From the NCBI RefSeq assembly GCF_014641855.1, contig NZ_BMII01000012.1, positions 921 to 64,920 on the forward strand: a stretch of DNA of 64,000 bases, written 5' to 3'. Positions 17,006-26,329 of this stretch are shown one piece after another (position 1 is the first letter of the stretch; the number at the start of each line of letters is the position of its first letter). The translations under genes were made by a program, and so were the position numbers. The stretch comes from Shewanella inventionis (GTDB taxonomy: Bacteria > Pseudomonadota > Gammaproteobacteria > Enterobacterales > Shewanellaceae). The notes beneath the pieces were generated by a model. That model saw nothing but the letters and a program-made list of their open reading frames with translations. It searched no databases and was not told the DNA's origin.

Positions 17006-20000
17006 ATGACCACAAATAAAGGAGTTATCGCCTGGTTTGCCAGCAATAGCGTTGCCGCTAACCTACTTATGATCATTTTAATCATTGGCGGCCTGTTTAG
17101 TGCTGTCATGATTAATAAAGAAATATTTCCAAGCTTCGAATTAAACCTAATCAATGTCAATGTGGCCTATCCAGGGGCTGCGCCACAAGAAATTGAAGAA
17201 GGGATAAATATTAAAATTGAAGAAGCCATTCAAGACATCAGTGGCATTGACAAAGTCACCTCGGTTGCCAGTGACAGCGTGGGCTCGGTGACCATTGAAG
17301 TTGAAGACGGCTATGACGTCCAGCAGGTGCTCGATGAAGCCAAACTGCGCATTGACGCTATTGCCACTTTCCCTGACAACATTGAAAAACCCAATATTTA
17401 CCAAGTAAAACCTGAAAACAGCGTTATTTGGGTGTCTGTCTATGGTGACATGAACCTTCATAACATGAAGGAAATGGCCAAGACAATTCGCGATGAGATC
17501 ACAGATTTACCCGCGGTCACACGAGCCAAAGTCAATGGCGTGCGTGACTATGAAATCGGTATCGAACTGTCTGAAGATAAATTACGCGAGTATGGTATTA
17601 CCTTTACCCAGGTGGCTCTGGCGGTACAAAACTCATCCATCGATTTACCCGGTGGAGCCATTAGAGCACAAGACGGTGATATTTTATTACGCACTAAAGG
17701 CCAAGCCTATACCGCTGACGATTTTGCGCAAATTGTGGTCGACACTCGCCCTGATGGTAGCCGTATCATGCTGCCTCAAGTGGCAACCATAAATGATGAT
17801 TTTGAAGAGCGCTTAGAGTACACCCGCTTTAACGGCAAACCCGCAGCAGTGATTGAGATCGCCAGTATTGATGATCAAAATGCCTTAGATATCGCCTCGC
17901 AAGTGAAAGACTATGTGGCCAAACGTAAACTCACCCTACCGAGTAATATTCAACTCGATACCTGGGGTGACTTAACTCACTACCTGCAAGGTCGATTAAA
18001 CATGATGCTGTCAAACATGTTTTATGGTGCGCTGCTGGTATTTATTATTTTGGCCTTATTTTTAGACCTTAAGCTCGCATTTTGGGTCATGATGGGGTTA
18101 CCAGTGTGCTTTTTAGGCACCATGCTGTTAATGCCACTTGAACCGTTTAATATGTCAATCAACATGCTGACCCTGTTTGCCTTTATTTTGGTACTGGGGA
18201 TAGTGGTCGACGATGCCATTGTCATAGGCGAAAGCGCATATACCGAGCTTGAAGAAAATGGCCACTCGTTAAACAATGTCATTAAAGGCGTGCACAGAGT
18301 AGCCATGCCAGCCACATTTGGCGTGCTTACAACCATTGCCGCATTTATTCCAATGATCATGGTTTCTGGTCCCATGGGGATCATTTGGAAATCCATCGGT
18401 ATGGTGGTCATTTTGTGTCTTGCATTTTCGTTAGTAGAATCAAAACTGATTTTACCCGCGCATTTGGCCAAGATGAAAATCACCAAACGCAGCCAGCCTA
18501 CTAACATATTTTCACGGATAAAATTGGCCATCAATGAATGGTTACAGCACTTTATTCACCACACTTATCGCCACTTTTTAGAGCGTTGTATAAAACAACG
18601 CTACAGCGTGGTCGCTTTGTTTATTGGGGTGCTCATATTATCGGTCGCCCTTGTACTAAGCGGAAAAGTCCGTTGGATTTTTTTCCCCGATATTCCATCA
18701 GACTTTATTCAAGTACAAATAGAAATGGATGAAGGCAGCTCCGAACAAAATACCTTACATGTGCTCCAGCAAGTTGAAGATGCGTTATATCAAATGAACG
18801 AAAAACTTGAAGAGCAATATGGTTACCCAATGGTAAAACACAGCTACATTGAACTTAGCTCCCGTAGTAGTGCATTTGTGTTTACAGAATTGATCAAAGG
18901 CGAAGATCGGGACCTAGACGGTGTTGAAATTGCCGAGCAATGGCGAGCACAAATACCAGAATTATTGTCAGTCAAAAAACTAAACATCAATGCCAGTACC
19001 AACGATGCCGGCGGGGATTTGTCGTTTAGACTAACCGCTACCGACCTAGATCAATTATCAGAAGCATCGAAAGCACTTAAAACAAAACTTGCCACCTACG
19101 AAGGTGTGTACGACATTACTGACAACTTCTCATCAGGCTCAAACGAGATACGTTTAAAGATACGCCCAGAAGCACAAGCTCAGGGCCTCAGCTTGTCTGA
19201 TTTAGCCCGCCAAGTGCGTTATGGTTTCTATGGCTATGAGGCTCAGCGTATTTTGCGCAACAAAGAAGAAGTGAAAGTCATGGTTCGTTATCCACTTGAG
19301 CAACGTCGGACGGTGGGCGATCTTGAAAATATGCTTATCCGAACACCATCAGGCGCTGCGGTACCATTCTCAACCGTTGCAGATATCGAGTTAGGTGAAT
19401 CTTATGCATCTATTACCCGGGTAGATGGCCGCAGAGCCATTACCATTTCAGCCAATGTGAATAAAAACAATGTGGAACCCTCAAAGATTGTTGCCGAAAT
19501 TCAGGACGAGTTTTTACCTGAATTAACAGCAAGGTTTCCTAAAGTGGCTTCAGCTTTAGATGGCGGCAGCTTAGACGAGCAAAATGCAATGATAGGCTTG
19601 GCCCAAGGCTTTTTCTTTGCCATGTTTACTATTTATGCCTTGATGGCGATCCCATTAAAATCTTACACACAACCCCTGATCATTATGTCAGTCATTCCAT
19701 TTGGCATGATTGGCGCCTTATTTGGCCACTACATTCTTGGTTTATCTATGAGTGTATTGAGCTTGTGCGGCATCGTGGCGTTGGCGGGGGTAGTGGTAAA
19801 CGACTCGTTGATTTTAGTCGACTTTGTTAACCGCGCACGTGAAGAAGGTAAGTCTCTTTTGCAATCGGCAATTGACTCTGGTTGTTATCGCTTTAGAGCC
19901 ATTATTTTAACGTCACTCACCACTTTTGTCGGCTTAGTCCCTATTATTATGGAAAAAAGCTTACAAGCTAAAATTGTCATCCCTATGGCAACCTCATTGG

Positions 20001-20158
20001 CTTTTGGTATCTTGTTCTCAACCTTAGTGACATTAATTTTAGTGCCGATTTTGTATATCATTCTCGATGATATCAAACGCACACTAAAGCGCTTGTTTAT
20101 ATGGTGGTGGCAGCCAAAAACAGTTGAAAACACATTGAGTACTGACAAACAGAGCTAG
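17006..20158 (+). CDS. RND efflux transporter permease subunit (AcrB/HAE1-like)
   Basis: Proton-driven inner-membrane pump. The 1050-residue protein has the 12-segment RND topology with two large periplasmic loops, and the TM4 motif LVLGIVVDDAIVIGE with the paired aspartates needed for proton relay. TM1 begins in WFASNSVAANLLMIILI. Start is the ATG at 17006, with AGGTGA six bases upstream and one base after the adaptor stop; a longer reading into the adaptor gene is unlikely. It belongs to the group of AcrB relatives with MTTN(K)GVIAWFA-type openings, common in Shewanella and Vibrio; substrate unknown. A 13-base stretch at its 3' end is duplicated in the terminator that follows. Confidence 0.92.
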   Translation: MTTNKGVIAWFASNSVAANLLMIILIIGGLFSAVMINKEIFPSFELNLINVNVAYPGAAPQEIEEGINIKIEEAIQDISGIDKVTSVASDSVGSVTIEVEDGYDVQQVLDEAKLRIDAIATFPDNIEKPNIYQVKPENSVIWVSVYGDMNLHNMKEMAKTIRDEITDLPAVTRAKVNGVRDYEIGIELSEDKLREYGITFTQVALAVQNSSIDLPGGAIRAQDGDILLRTKGQAYTADDFAQIVVDTRPDGSRIMLPQVATINDDFEERLEYTRFNGKPAAVIEIASIDDQNALDIASQVKDYVAKRKLTLPSNIQLDTWGDLTHYLQGRLNMMLSNMFYGALLVFIILALFLDLKLAFWVMMGLPVCFLGTMLLMPLEPFNMSINMLTLFAFILVLGIVVDDAIVIGESAYTELEENGHSLNNVIKGVHRVAMPATFGVLTTIAAFIPMIMVSGPMGIIWKSIGMVVILCLAFSLVESKLILPAHLAKMKITKRSQPTNIFSRIKLAINEWLQHFIHHTYRHFLERCIKQRYSVVALFIGVLILSVALVLSGKVRWIFFPDIPSDFIQVQIEMDEGSSEQNTLHVLQQVEDALYQMNEKLEEQYGYPMVKHSYIELSSRSSAFVFTELIKGEDRDLDGVEIAEQWRAQIPELLSVKKLNINASTNDAGGDLSFRLTATDLDQLSEASKALKTKLATYEGVYDITDNFSSGSNEIRLKIRPEAQAQGLSLSDLARQVRYGFYGYEAQRILRNKEEVKVMVRYPLEQRRTVGDLENMLIRTPSGAAVPFSTVADIELGESYASITRVDGRRAITISANVNKNNVEPSKIVAEIQDEFLPELTARFPKVASALDGGSLDEQNAMIGLAQGFFFAMFTIYALMAIPLKSYTQPLIIMSVIPFGMIGALFGHYILGLSMSVLSLCGIVALAGVVVNDSLILVDFVNRAREEGKSLLQSAIDSGCYRFRAIILTSLTTFVGLVPIIMEKSLQAKIVIPMATSLAFGILFSTLVTLILVPILYIILDDIKRTLKRLFIWWWQPKTVENTLSTDKQS

Positions 20159-20184
20159 TTAACTAGGGCATGTTTACCACCGAC

Positions 20185-20212
20185 AAACAGAGCTGAATAA
20201 GCTCTGTTTTTT
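20185..20212 (+). terminator. Terminator of the RND operon
   Basis: AAACAGAGCT and AGCTCTGTTT (20185-20194 and 20200-20209) form a 10-bp stem with loop GAATA, followed by further T. The left arm, with its upstream GAC, repeats 20142-20154 at the end of the pump gene. Confidence 0.9.
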
Positions 20213-20298
20213 TATGCTGTTCTGCGAGCGGCGCAACATCCTTAGTTAGCCCATTGGACTAAAATAGCCTTTATTCATCCAACAACACCACTTTACCG

Positions 20299-20916
20299 AT
20301 GACAGAAATAAGTTCTACGTCGCCAACATTAGTTTATGATATCGGCAAACATCGTTATCTTAATATCACTGCAAGATGCACCTTGAGGTGCCAGTTTTGC
20401 CCTAAACATAATGGCTCGAAACAAGTGCACGACTACGATTTGTCACTCAATAAATCCATTACGGCGATGGATATCATTCCGTTACTTGGTGATGTAAAAG
20501 AGGTAGAAGAATATGTATTTTGTGGCTTTGGCGAGCCAACTCTTAATTTAGACTGTCTCTTACAAGTTGCTCATGCTATCAAAGCACAAGGAGGACGAGT
20601 TCGCTTAAACACTGATGGGTTAGGTAATCTGTTTCATCGGCGTAATATTTTGCCACAACTTAGCCAATGTATAGACAGCTTATCGATTTCGCTCAATGCC
20701 GACACGCCAGAGGGCTACCAGCGCCATTGCCGCCCAAAGCTTGCACACTCTTATGAAGCACTGCTTGAATTTATCCACCAAGCACCGCAATTTATCAAAG
20801 AGGTACAAGTGAGTGCAATTAACGGTTTAGCCGATGTCGACATCGCACGCTGCATGGTCATTGCCGAAAAAAATGGTTGTCAATTTAAGCAACGTGAATT
20901 AGATAAAATTGGCTAA
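20299..20916 (+). CDS. Radical SAM protein (TatD-associated type)
   Basis: A compact 205-residue radical SAM enzyme. The [4Fe-4S] motif is C-T-L-R-C-Q-F-C (CxxxCxxC, residues 28-35), followed by the FCGFGEPTL segment typical of the GEP motif that contacts S-adenosylmethionine, and LNTDGLG and SISLNAD strands of the barrel. Length and opening (YLNITARCTLRCQFCPK) match the small family usually annotated as TatD-family-associated radical SAM proteins. No tatD gene is adjacent here. The reaction is unknown. No extra C-terminal Cys cluster (SPASM) is visible. It lies 82 bases before the membrane sensor gene and may share its transcript. Confidence 0.8.
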   Translation: MTEISSTSPTLVYDIGKHRYLNITARCTLRCQFCPKHNGSKQVHDYDLSLNKSITAMDIIPLLGDVKEVEEYVFCGFGEPTLNLDCLLQVAHAIKAQGGRVRLNTDGLGNLFHRRNILPQLSQCIDSLSISLNADTPEGYQRHCRPKLAHSYEALLEFIHQAPQFIKEVQVSAINGLADVDIARCMVIAEKNGCQFKQRELDKIG

Positions 20917-20997
20917 ACAATTATCCCCTCTAGACGTTTTGCCAATGTGTGCTTCATGCTAGTATTGCCATTAAGTGAATGCTAAAAAAGTGGCACA

Positions 20998-23247
20998 ATG
21001 TCTAAACGTAAAGCAGTGAGTTCTCCCAACTCGTTATTAATCTCATCGCAAGCAGCACGTTGGTCTCAACAACATATTTTATCGCTGTTAAGCCAAGTGC
21101 TTATATTATTAATTACCATTTTTATCGCCACTCATATGGTGATTTACTTAGGTGAGCGTCGCTTGCAAGAAGACTGGGCAGATCAGCGCTACAGCGAATT
21201 ACAAACCGTGGCGTCACTGGCATCAGACAAAGCCGCTTTTTTGCAGTTTAGAACTCAAACATTCGCTAAAGCAGAATTATTACGCCAATACTTGCAACAC
21301 CCCTCAAAACCTCAACAACAAAAAGTGGCCGAAAGCTGGGATTCTTTAACTCAAAACATTCCTGAACTGCTTGGATTATCTTTATTTGATCCGCAAGGAA
21401 AACTGCGCTTTTCAACTACCAACAGTTTCGATAATATGCAAATACCCGCAACATTAATGGGCTCAGCTCGCAACATGGGAGGAAACGATATCTATACATC
21501 GCCAATGTCTTTCACCCCAATTGACGGCATACTTGAACCTTATTTTTATCAACTCTCATGGATAGAAAACCCTGATCAGAGTATTAAAGGCTACTTAGTC
21601 ACTTACAATTCAATCACCAAATTACTTGAATCCATTAAACCCGCTTTCTTTAACCAAAACTCACCATTGCTTCTACTCGACACTCAAGGCTTTTTGTACG
21701 CAGGCGCCAACCAACCTGAGCCATTGACCAATATGCCAGACAATTTAGGCTCAAGTTTAAAGCAAACCTATCCTGAACTTTGGAAAGACATGGCCATGAA
21801 TAACTATGGTCAGTTTTATAGTACCGATGCGACTTTTGTTTATTTAAAAGTGGAATTAACCAACCAATACGAAACCAAAAGAGAGTACTTTTTACTGTCT
21901 TATATTCGCCATAATGATATTGCTGAGCGTTATCTTGAATGGCGAATGGTCATTCTCATTGCCGGCGTGCTCTTAGCCTTGTTAGCTACCGCGTTAATTG
22001 TATTACGCCATTTATTTGTGCTTGAACGCCGAGCAAAACATAACAGTTTACAGCTCAGTCATGGGCTATTTAACAGTGAAATGAGCTGCCTAATTGTTAA
22101 TGACAAAGGGCGGATTAACAGTGCCAATCTCAATGCGTCAAAAGCACTTGCATTACCAATAGATAACCTGATTGATCGTAGCGTTCAGCGAGTATTGCAA
22201 CTCGATAACGAGCGCTTTAAGCAAATCGAAGAAGCATTAACTCACCATCAACAATGGCGTGGTGAAATCAACATTGAAAATGATCACAACATTACATTAC
22301 AGACTCATATTCGCAGTGAAGTGTGCCCTTACAGCAAAGAACATTATTGGCTAGTCACATTAGAAGACATCACCATACTCTATGACAGCCAGCGTCAGGC
22401 TTATTTGTATCAATTACTCAGCGACAGCGCGGTCGCCACAGCACTAACAGATGCCAGTGGCAAATTAATCAAGTGCAACAGTAAATTTGATCATTTAATG
22501 TCGTTAAATGGTGAAACTGACATTGCTATCACTGAATTATTAGGTGATGAACTTAAAAACCAATGGCAAAACATATGTGCTCAAATAAGTTTGCAAGGAG
22601 AATGGACAGCGCAAATCATGCCATTTACCCAGAGCCGATACAGCCATTGCCTAAAAACCACGTTAGCAGGTCAGCTCGCTTACGACGGGGAGATTGAATT
22701 TCTCATTTGCACTTTTGAAGAAACCCTCCCAACCATTGCACTCAACAATCACAGCAATGTGTTTGGTCATCGAAGTGCAATTGTGCTGCGCATTAATGAG
22801 CTAGAAAACCACTTTAACCAATTAAGTGAACAAACTAAAATGCAGTCCAGTTTAATGGTTATGGACATTAATCCTAATGCGATTTTTAGCCATATGGGCA
22901 ACATGAGCCAATTAGAAAAACGTCAAAAAGACATAGAATTACAATTGTTAATCGAACTACCACTAAACTATCAAATATCCCAATGGCAAGTTGGTAAGTT
23001 AGTTATATTATTGCCGGAGACCGACGCAAATAGCGCACATCAATATGCGATGAAAATTATCCACTGTTTAGAGGTTAATGATTTATCAGAAGGGATTAAT
23101 ATTGGTATTGCCGGTTATGTTTCACCACAAACGCTTGAGCAATATTTGGCAAATGCCGAAATAGCCCTCAAGCGAGCTAAACAGTCAGTTGACCAAAATA
23201 TTTGCCAAGCGTTTACACGAATAAACCACACGGACCATTTAAACTAA
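20998..23247 (+). CDS. Membrane sensor protein with PAS-like region and degenerate GGDEF domain
   Basis: A 749-residue signalling protein. One membrane segment at about 28-48 and another at about 317-339 bracket a periplasmic sensor region of about 270 residues (dCache/CHASE-like in size, not identified). A cytoplasmic PAS-like stretch follows (about 355-460: VNDKGRINSANLNASKALAL), with perhaps a second at about 470-560. The C-terminal 130 residues have the architecture of a GGDEF domain: MVMDIN strand, ILLPETD strand and the closing NIGIAGY...LANAEIALKRAKQ. The signature itself has become QVGKL (about 664-668), so diguanylate cyclase activity is very unlikely. No EAL domain. It probably acts as a receptor or a protein-interaction module. 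It converges on the 494-residue gene. Confidence 0.75.
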   Translation: MSKRKAVSSPNSLLISSQAARWSQQHILSLLSQVLILLITIFIATHMVIYLGERRLQEDWADQRYSELQTVASLASDKAAFLQFRTQTFAKAELLRQYLQHPSKPQQQKVAESWDSLTQNIPELLGLSLFDPQGKLRFSTTNSFDNMQIPATLMGSARNMGGNDIYTSPMSFTPIDGILEPYFYQLSWIENPDQSIKGYLVTYNSITKLLESIKPAFFNQNSPLLLLDTQGFLYAGANQPEPLTNMPDNLGSSLKQTYPELWKDMAMNNYGQFYSTDATFVYLKVELTNQYETKREYFLLSYIRHNDIAERYLEWRMVILIAGVLLALLATALIVLRHLFVLERRAKHNSLQLSHGLFNSEMSCLIVNDKGRINSANLNASKALALPIDNLIDRSVQRVLQLDNERFKQIEEALTHHQQWRGEINIENDHNITLQTHIRSEVCPYSKEHYWLVTLEDITILYDSQRQAYLYQLLSDSAVATALTDASGKLIKCNSKFDHLMSLNGETDIAITELLGDELKNQWQNICAQISLQGEWTAQIMPFTQSRYSHCLKTTLAGQLAYDGEIEFLICTFEETLPTIALNNHSNVFGHRSAIVLRINELENHFNQLSEQTKMQSSLMVMDINPNAIFSHMGNMSQLEKRQKDIELQLLIELPLNYQISQWQVGKLVILLPETDANSAHQYAMKIIHCLEVNDLSEGINIGIAGYVSPQTLEQYLANAEIALKRAKQSVDQNICQAFTRINHTDHLN

Positions 23248-23291
23248 CAACCGGTTAATGTTAATAGGTGGGTGTAATCAAATCGGCGCAA

Positions 23292-24776
23292 TCAAGGCTC
23301 TACTTGATGATGGTCAACAACTTGAGTCTCTTCAGTTAAGTTGCTCTCTGATTCTAATGTAAATGGTTGAATATTATCGGGCAGTTTACTCTCAATAATT
23401 TCAACAATGTTAGAACGATTCATAGTCACTTTAAAACGTGCATATTCAGGTTGCTGCTTGCCATCTCGTAATACTGCGACAAGGTTAACCTGATAGCGAC
23501 GCTCAACCGACTCATTACTAATATTACCGTCTGACTCTTTATAAATTTTGGCTTTACCGCGCTCCAAATGACGAGCAAAAGGCACTAGGCTAAAGTTAAC
23601 TTGCTCTTGTATTTGTGAATACCCCGCTTCAAATGGCTTGTTTGCAACCTTAGTCGCGATACGATAATGCAGTACAGTTGAGTCAACTTTATTTTGGCTA
23701 TGACGCTGCTTCATGATCTCAGCAACTGTCTTAGGAATGTCTTGTGTACGCATAAACTCTAGCCAGACTAACTGTTTAGCCACGATTGCCTGAGTGGTCG
23801 TGTCGCGTAAAATACGACTCCAACGCGGACGACCTCTTTGAATAAAACGCCACATGGCATTACGAAAGTCTTCTTTAAAGATTTCCCTAAACCCGTAAAT
23901 CACCGCAAGTGTTAATAATAACGTTAACGTAAGCCCATTAAAAAAGCCTTGAGCCTTAATAATTAATGCCGACACAACTAGCATCACCAAACCCGTTGCA
24001 AGGCCAGTGACAAACTTCTTTAAGCCTACGCCAAGCGGCTTTAACTCTTCTTTTAGCACAACGCCTTGTTGAATTAAGCGCCGTAACAGCAACATTTTAT
24101 TGGATATCCGATTCGCATCCTGTTGAGTTTGCAACGAATTGTACTTACATACCTGTTCGCGGTAATGGTTTTCACTACGACATAAACTCAACACCTTGTC
24201 TCTCACCTCACTAAAATCAGCGCTACGAGGTGAATAGGCGAGCGTTTTAAGTAATTGTTGCTCGCAAAACCAAGACAGGTAGTTATCTGCATGCTCAAAA
24301 TAAGACTTCCACTTGGGATCGCTAGGCTCATTACGACGAAACTTTTTGAGCAATTGAATCACCAAATCGGACAGTTCGTCTAAAGCAGGATAAAACTCGT
24401 TTGCATCACTTTTTTGGCGCAGTTCTTTACCGTCGGTTTCAATCGCAACAGCAAATTGATAGGCAAATAAATTAAGGTATAAGCGAAACTCTTCAAGGGT
24501 GCGTTTATTTAAACTGATAAAGCGAGATTGCACTAACGGCAGATGTAAACCTTTAGAATAATAAGACCGACGCCCAAGAATGCCACTATGATAATACTCT
24601 TCTTCATCGAGCGTGTGAGAACCTATTCCCATCTCTGTCGGTAAATAGAAATACAAATCAAAGGTACGCTGATCCCCTGGAGCCATTTGGTGACTAAATT
24701 TAATTGATAATGCTTCTTCTTGTTTTACTTTAACTTTTGCCACAGTTTTTTGTTTACTACCGTTTGAAATGTTCAC
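23292..24776 (-). CDS. Hypothetical membrane protein, 494 residues
   Basis: I do not recognise this protein. There is no signal peptide; residues 1-250 are polar and probably cytoplasmic, two hydrophobic segments lie at about 255-274 and 277-297 with a very short turn between them, and the rest is again polar with many basic residues (RRGRPRWSRILRDTT). This gives a hairpin anchor with both large parts on the cytoplasmic side. The likely start is a GTG at 24776, but no good ribosome-binding site is seen, so the N-terminus is uncertain. It lies 59 bases after the FidL-like gene in the same direction, which suggests one operon with the ToxR-like regulator. Confidence 0.7.
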   Translation of the reverse strand: MNISNGSKQKTVAKVKVKQEEALSIKFSHQMAPGDQRTFDLYFYLPTEMGIGSHTLDEEEYYHSGILGRRSYYSKGLHLPLVQSRFISLNKRTLEEFRLYLNLFAYQFAVAIETDGKELRQKSDANEFYPALDELSDLVIQLLKKFRRNEPSDPKWKSYFEHADNYLSWFCEQQLLKTLAYSPRSADFSEVRDKVLSLCRSENHYREQVCKYNSLQTQQDANRISNKMLLLRRLIQQGVVLKEELKPLGVGLKKFVTGLATGLVMLVVSALIIKAQGFFNGLTLTLLLTLAVIYGFREIFKEDFRNAMWRFIQRGRPRWSRILRDTTTQAIVAKQLVWLEFMRTQDIPKTVAEIMKQRHSQNKVDSTVLHYRIATKVANKPFEAGYSQIQEQVNFSLVPFARHLERGKAKIYKESDGNISNESVERRYQVNLVAVLRDGKQQPEYARFKVTMNRSNIVEIIESKLPDNIQPFTLESESNLTEETQVVDHHQVEP

Positions 24777-24835
24777 TATGTTATGGATAGTAACCTAAAA
24801 GGCAATTAATTCAATATTACAGATGTCATGTCAGC

Positions 24836-25411
24836 TCAATTGACCTGACATGACCAAAGGCTGTTGCTGGACATAAAAGTCAACAACACACGAGAATGAG
24901 GCGAATCAACATGGCGGATTTGCACGTCAAGCAAAACAGGAGCATTAAGCTTAATACTCTGTTCGACATACGATAATTCATTAAGTAAATAAGGATGCAA
25001 TCGACTATCATCTTGCCATTGCACTGAGTTAGCCTTAAGTGCTAATTGGTAACTTAATGCCCTTAAATCTCGCCTAGTCACCTTGCCTTGCATCACAATA
25101 AACTCTGTTACACCTGTGCCAGACTCAAGCAGATAATGCAAAGCGGCCTGTTGATGTTCAATATTAACGAGTAAGGTTAACTTATCAGGTATTGGGTGTT
25201 CACTATTGAATTGAGGAGCAGAAAAATAGCCATCTGCACTGCAACTTAACAGCCATACATCACTAGGTATAGCTAATTGCTCAATTGTTATTGCACCAGT
25301 GAACAGCAGCAACATCACCCCAATAACACTCGCTAACTTACCGCGCCTGGATTGTAAAAATCGACGTAGTCTTCTTCGCCATCGCCTTACGCGTAAAGGT
25401 AACTTAACCAC
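24836..25411 (-). CDS. FidL-like / ToxS-like membrane protein, partner of the upstream regulator
   Basis: A 191-residue bitopic protein. A very basic N-terminus (RVRRWRRRLRRFLQSRR, positive-inside) leads into one membrane segment at about 27-46, leaving about 145 residues in the periplasm. Two Cys, C57 just outside the membrane and C188 near the end, could form a disulfide. Its ATG overlaps the end of the ToxR-like gene by 8 bases, so the two are translationally coupled. Size, topology and gene order match ToxS, TcpH, VtrC and the MarT-linked protein FidL, which support a membrane-bound winged-helix regulator. Direct sequence similarity cannot be judged by eye. Confidence 0.65.
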   Translation of the reverse strand: MVKLPLRVRRWRRRLRRFLQSRRGKLASVIGVMLLLFTGAITIEQLAIPSDVWLLSCSADGYFSAPQFNSEHPIPDKLTLLVNIEHQQAALHYLLESGTGVTEFIVMQGKVTRRDLRALSYQLALKANSVQWQDDSRLHPYLLNELSYVEQSIKLNAPVLLDVQIRHVDSPHSRVLLTFMSSNSLWSCQVN

Positions 25412-26150
25412 AAATATTCACCTTATGCAGCCATGCCTGGGTAATAAAAGGCGAATGCATATCACTGACGCTAATTTTTACGTTTTTATAATGCCAATTG
25501 GTTTCAGTAAACTCAGTCAACAATAGGCTCACATAATGACGATCAGCAGAAATGGCAGCATCAATAGAATCCCAACGCACGTGATGACATAAACGCAGTT
25601 GGGTAGATAAGCATTCAGCATGCAACATCGCATCTTGAGGGGATTTACCATCATAAATCGATAGCTGAATGACTTTACCGCTGGCTGCAATAATTTGGCG
25701 CAAAACATCAGCTTTTGTAAACATTGGAGGGATGATATGCGACCATAAGAACAACAACAACGCGAGCAATGCGCCAATAATGATTCCGTATTGCCCCCAT
25801 GATAATAATCGATTGGGTAACGCGAGGATATTAGGATGTTTGGTCTGATTGATAGGGTATAAAATAACACCCTGATCCGGAATATATTCAATTAAATTAA
25901 GGTGGCTGACACATAAATAATCGATGATATGATGAATAATGCTGGTTAATTCACCTTGAGTCAGTTGATGCGCCACTTGGCCTGATACAATGACGGTTTC
26001 TAACATAGTCAATGGCACAACCTGTCCACGATGCAGAACTAACTGAGTGAGCACCCAATATTCATTATCGTTTAAATGCCACTGAGTCGATCTCGTCTGA
26101 TCCACCAACAAGCGTCGCTCATTATCAAACCAACAACATCCTATTTGCAT
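25404..26150 (-). CDS. Membrane-bound winged-helix transcriptional regulator (ToxR/CadC type)
   Basis: A 248-residue one-component regulator. Residues 1-100 have the length and pattern of an OmpR/ToxR-type winged helix (ERRLLVDQTR, LNDNEYWVLTQLVLHRGQVV, GELTSIIHHIIDYL, wing strands IPDQGVILYPI). A single membrane segment follows at about 119-141, then a periplasmic domain of about 105 residues. There is no receiver domain. I chose the ATG at 26150, whose product begins with the first winged-helix strand (IGCCWFDNERRLL); a longer in-frame reading adds 52 residues without similarity to anything expected. The next gene overlaps it by 8 bases. Signal and targets unknown. Confidence 0.75.
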   Translation of the reverse strand: MQIGCCWFDNERRLLVDQTRSTQWHLNDNEYWVLTQLVLHRGQVVPLTMLETVIVSGQVAHQLTQGELTSIIHHIIDYLCVSHLNLIEYIPDQGVILYPINQTKHPNILALPNRLLSWGQYGIIIGALLALLLFLWSHIIPPMFTKADVLRQIIAASGKVIQLSIYDGKSPQDAMLHAECLSTQLRLCHHVRWDSIDAAISADRHYVSLLLTEFTETNWHYKNVKISVSDMHSPFITQAWLHKVNICG

Positions 26151-26329
26151 GTCCTTTCTCAGCGTTGCTACTGATAAAAAAAGTATACTCCTAAAGCAAT
26201 AGGCTTTTAGATAAATAACCTTAAAGAACCCAATAAAATAACAGTTCCGTGAACTTTGGCTCGAATAGCGCTTTTTTTTGAACCAGATATCAATGCACAA
26301 ATGCAAATATAGCGAGCGCTAATACACTT

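Noticed and set aside
17147..18534. Long antisense frames inside the RND pump gene
   Set aside because: They are complements of repeated hydrophobic codons in the pump and lack start signals.
20998..23247. Active diguanylate cyclase
   Set aside because: The GGDEF residues are all replaced (QVGKL), so catalytic function is not supported.
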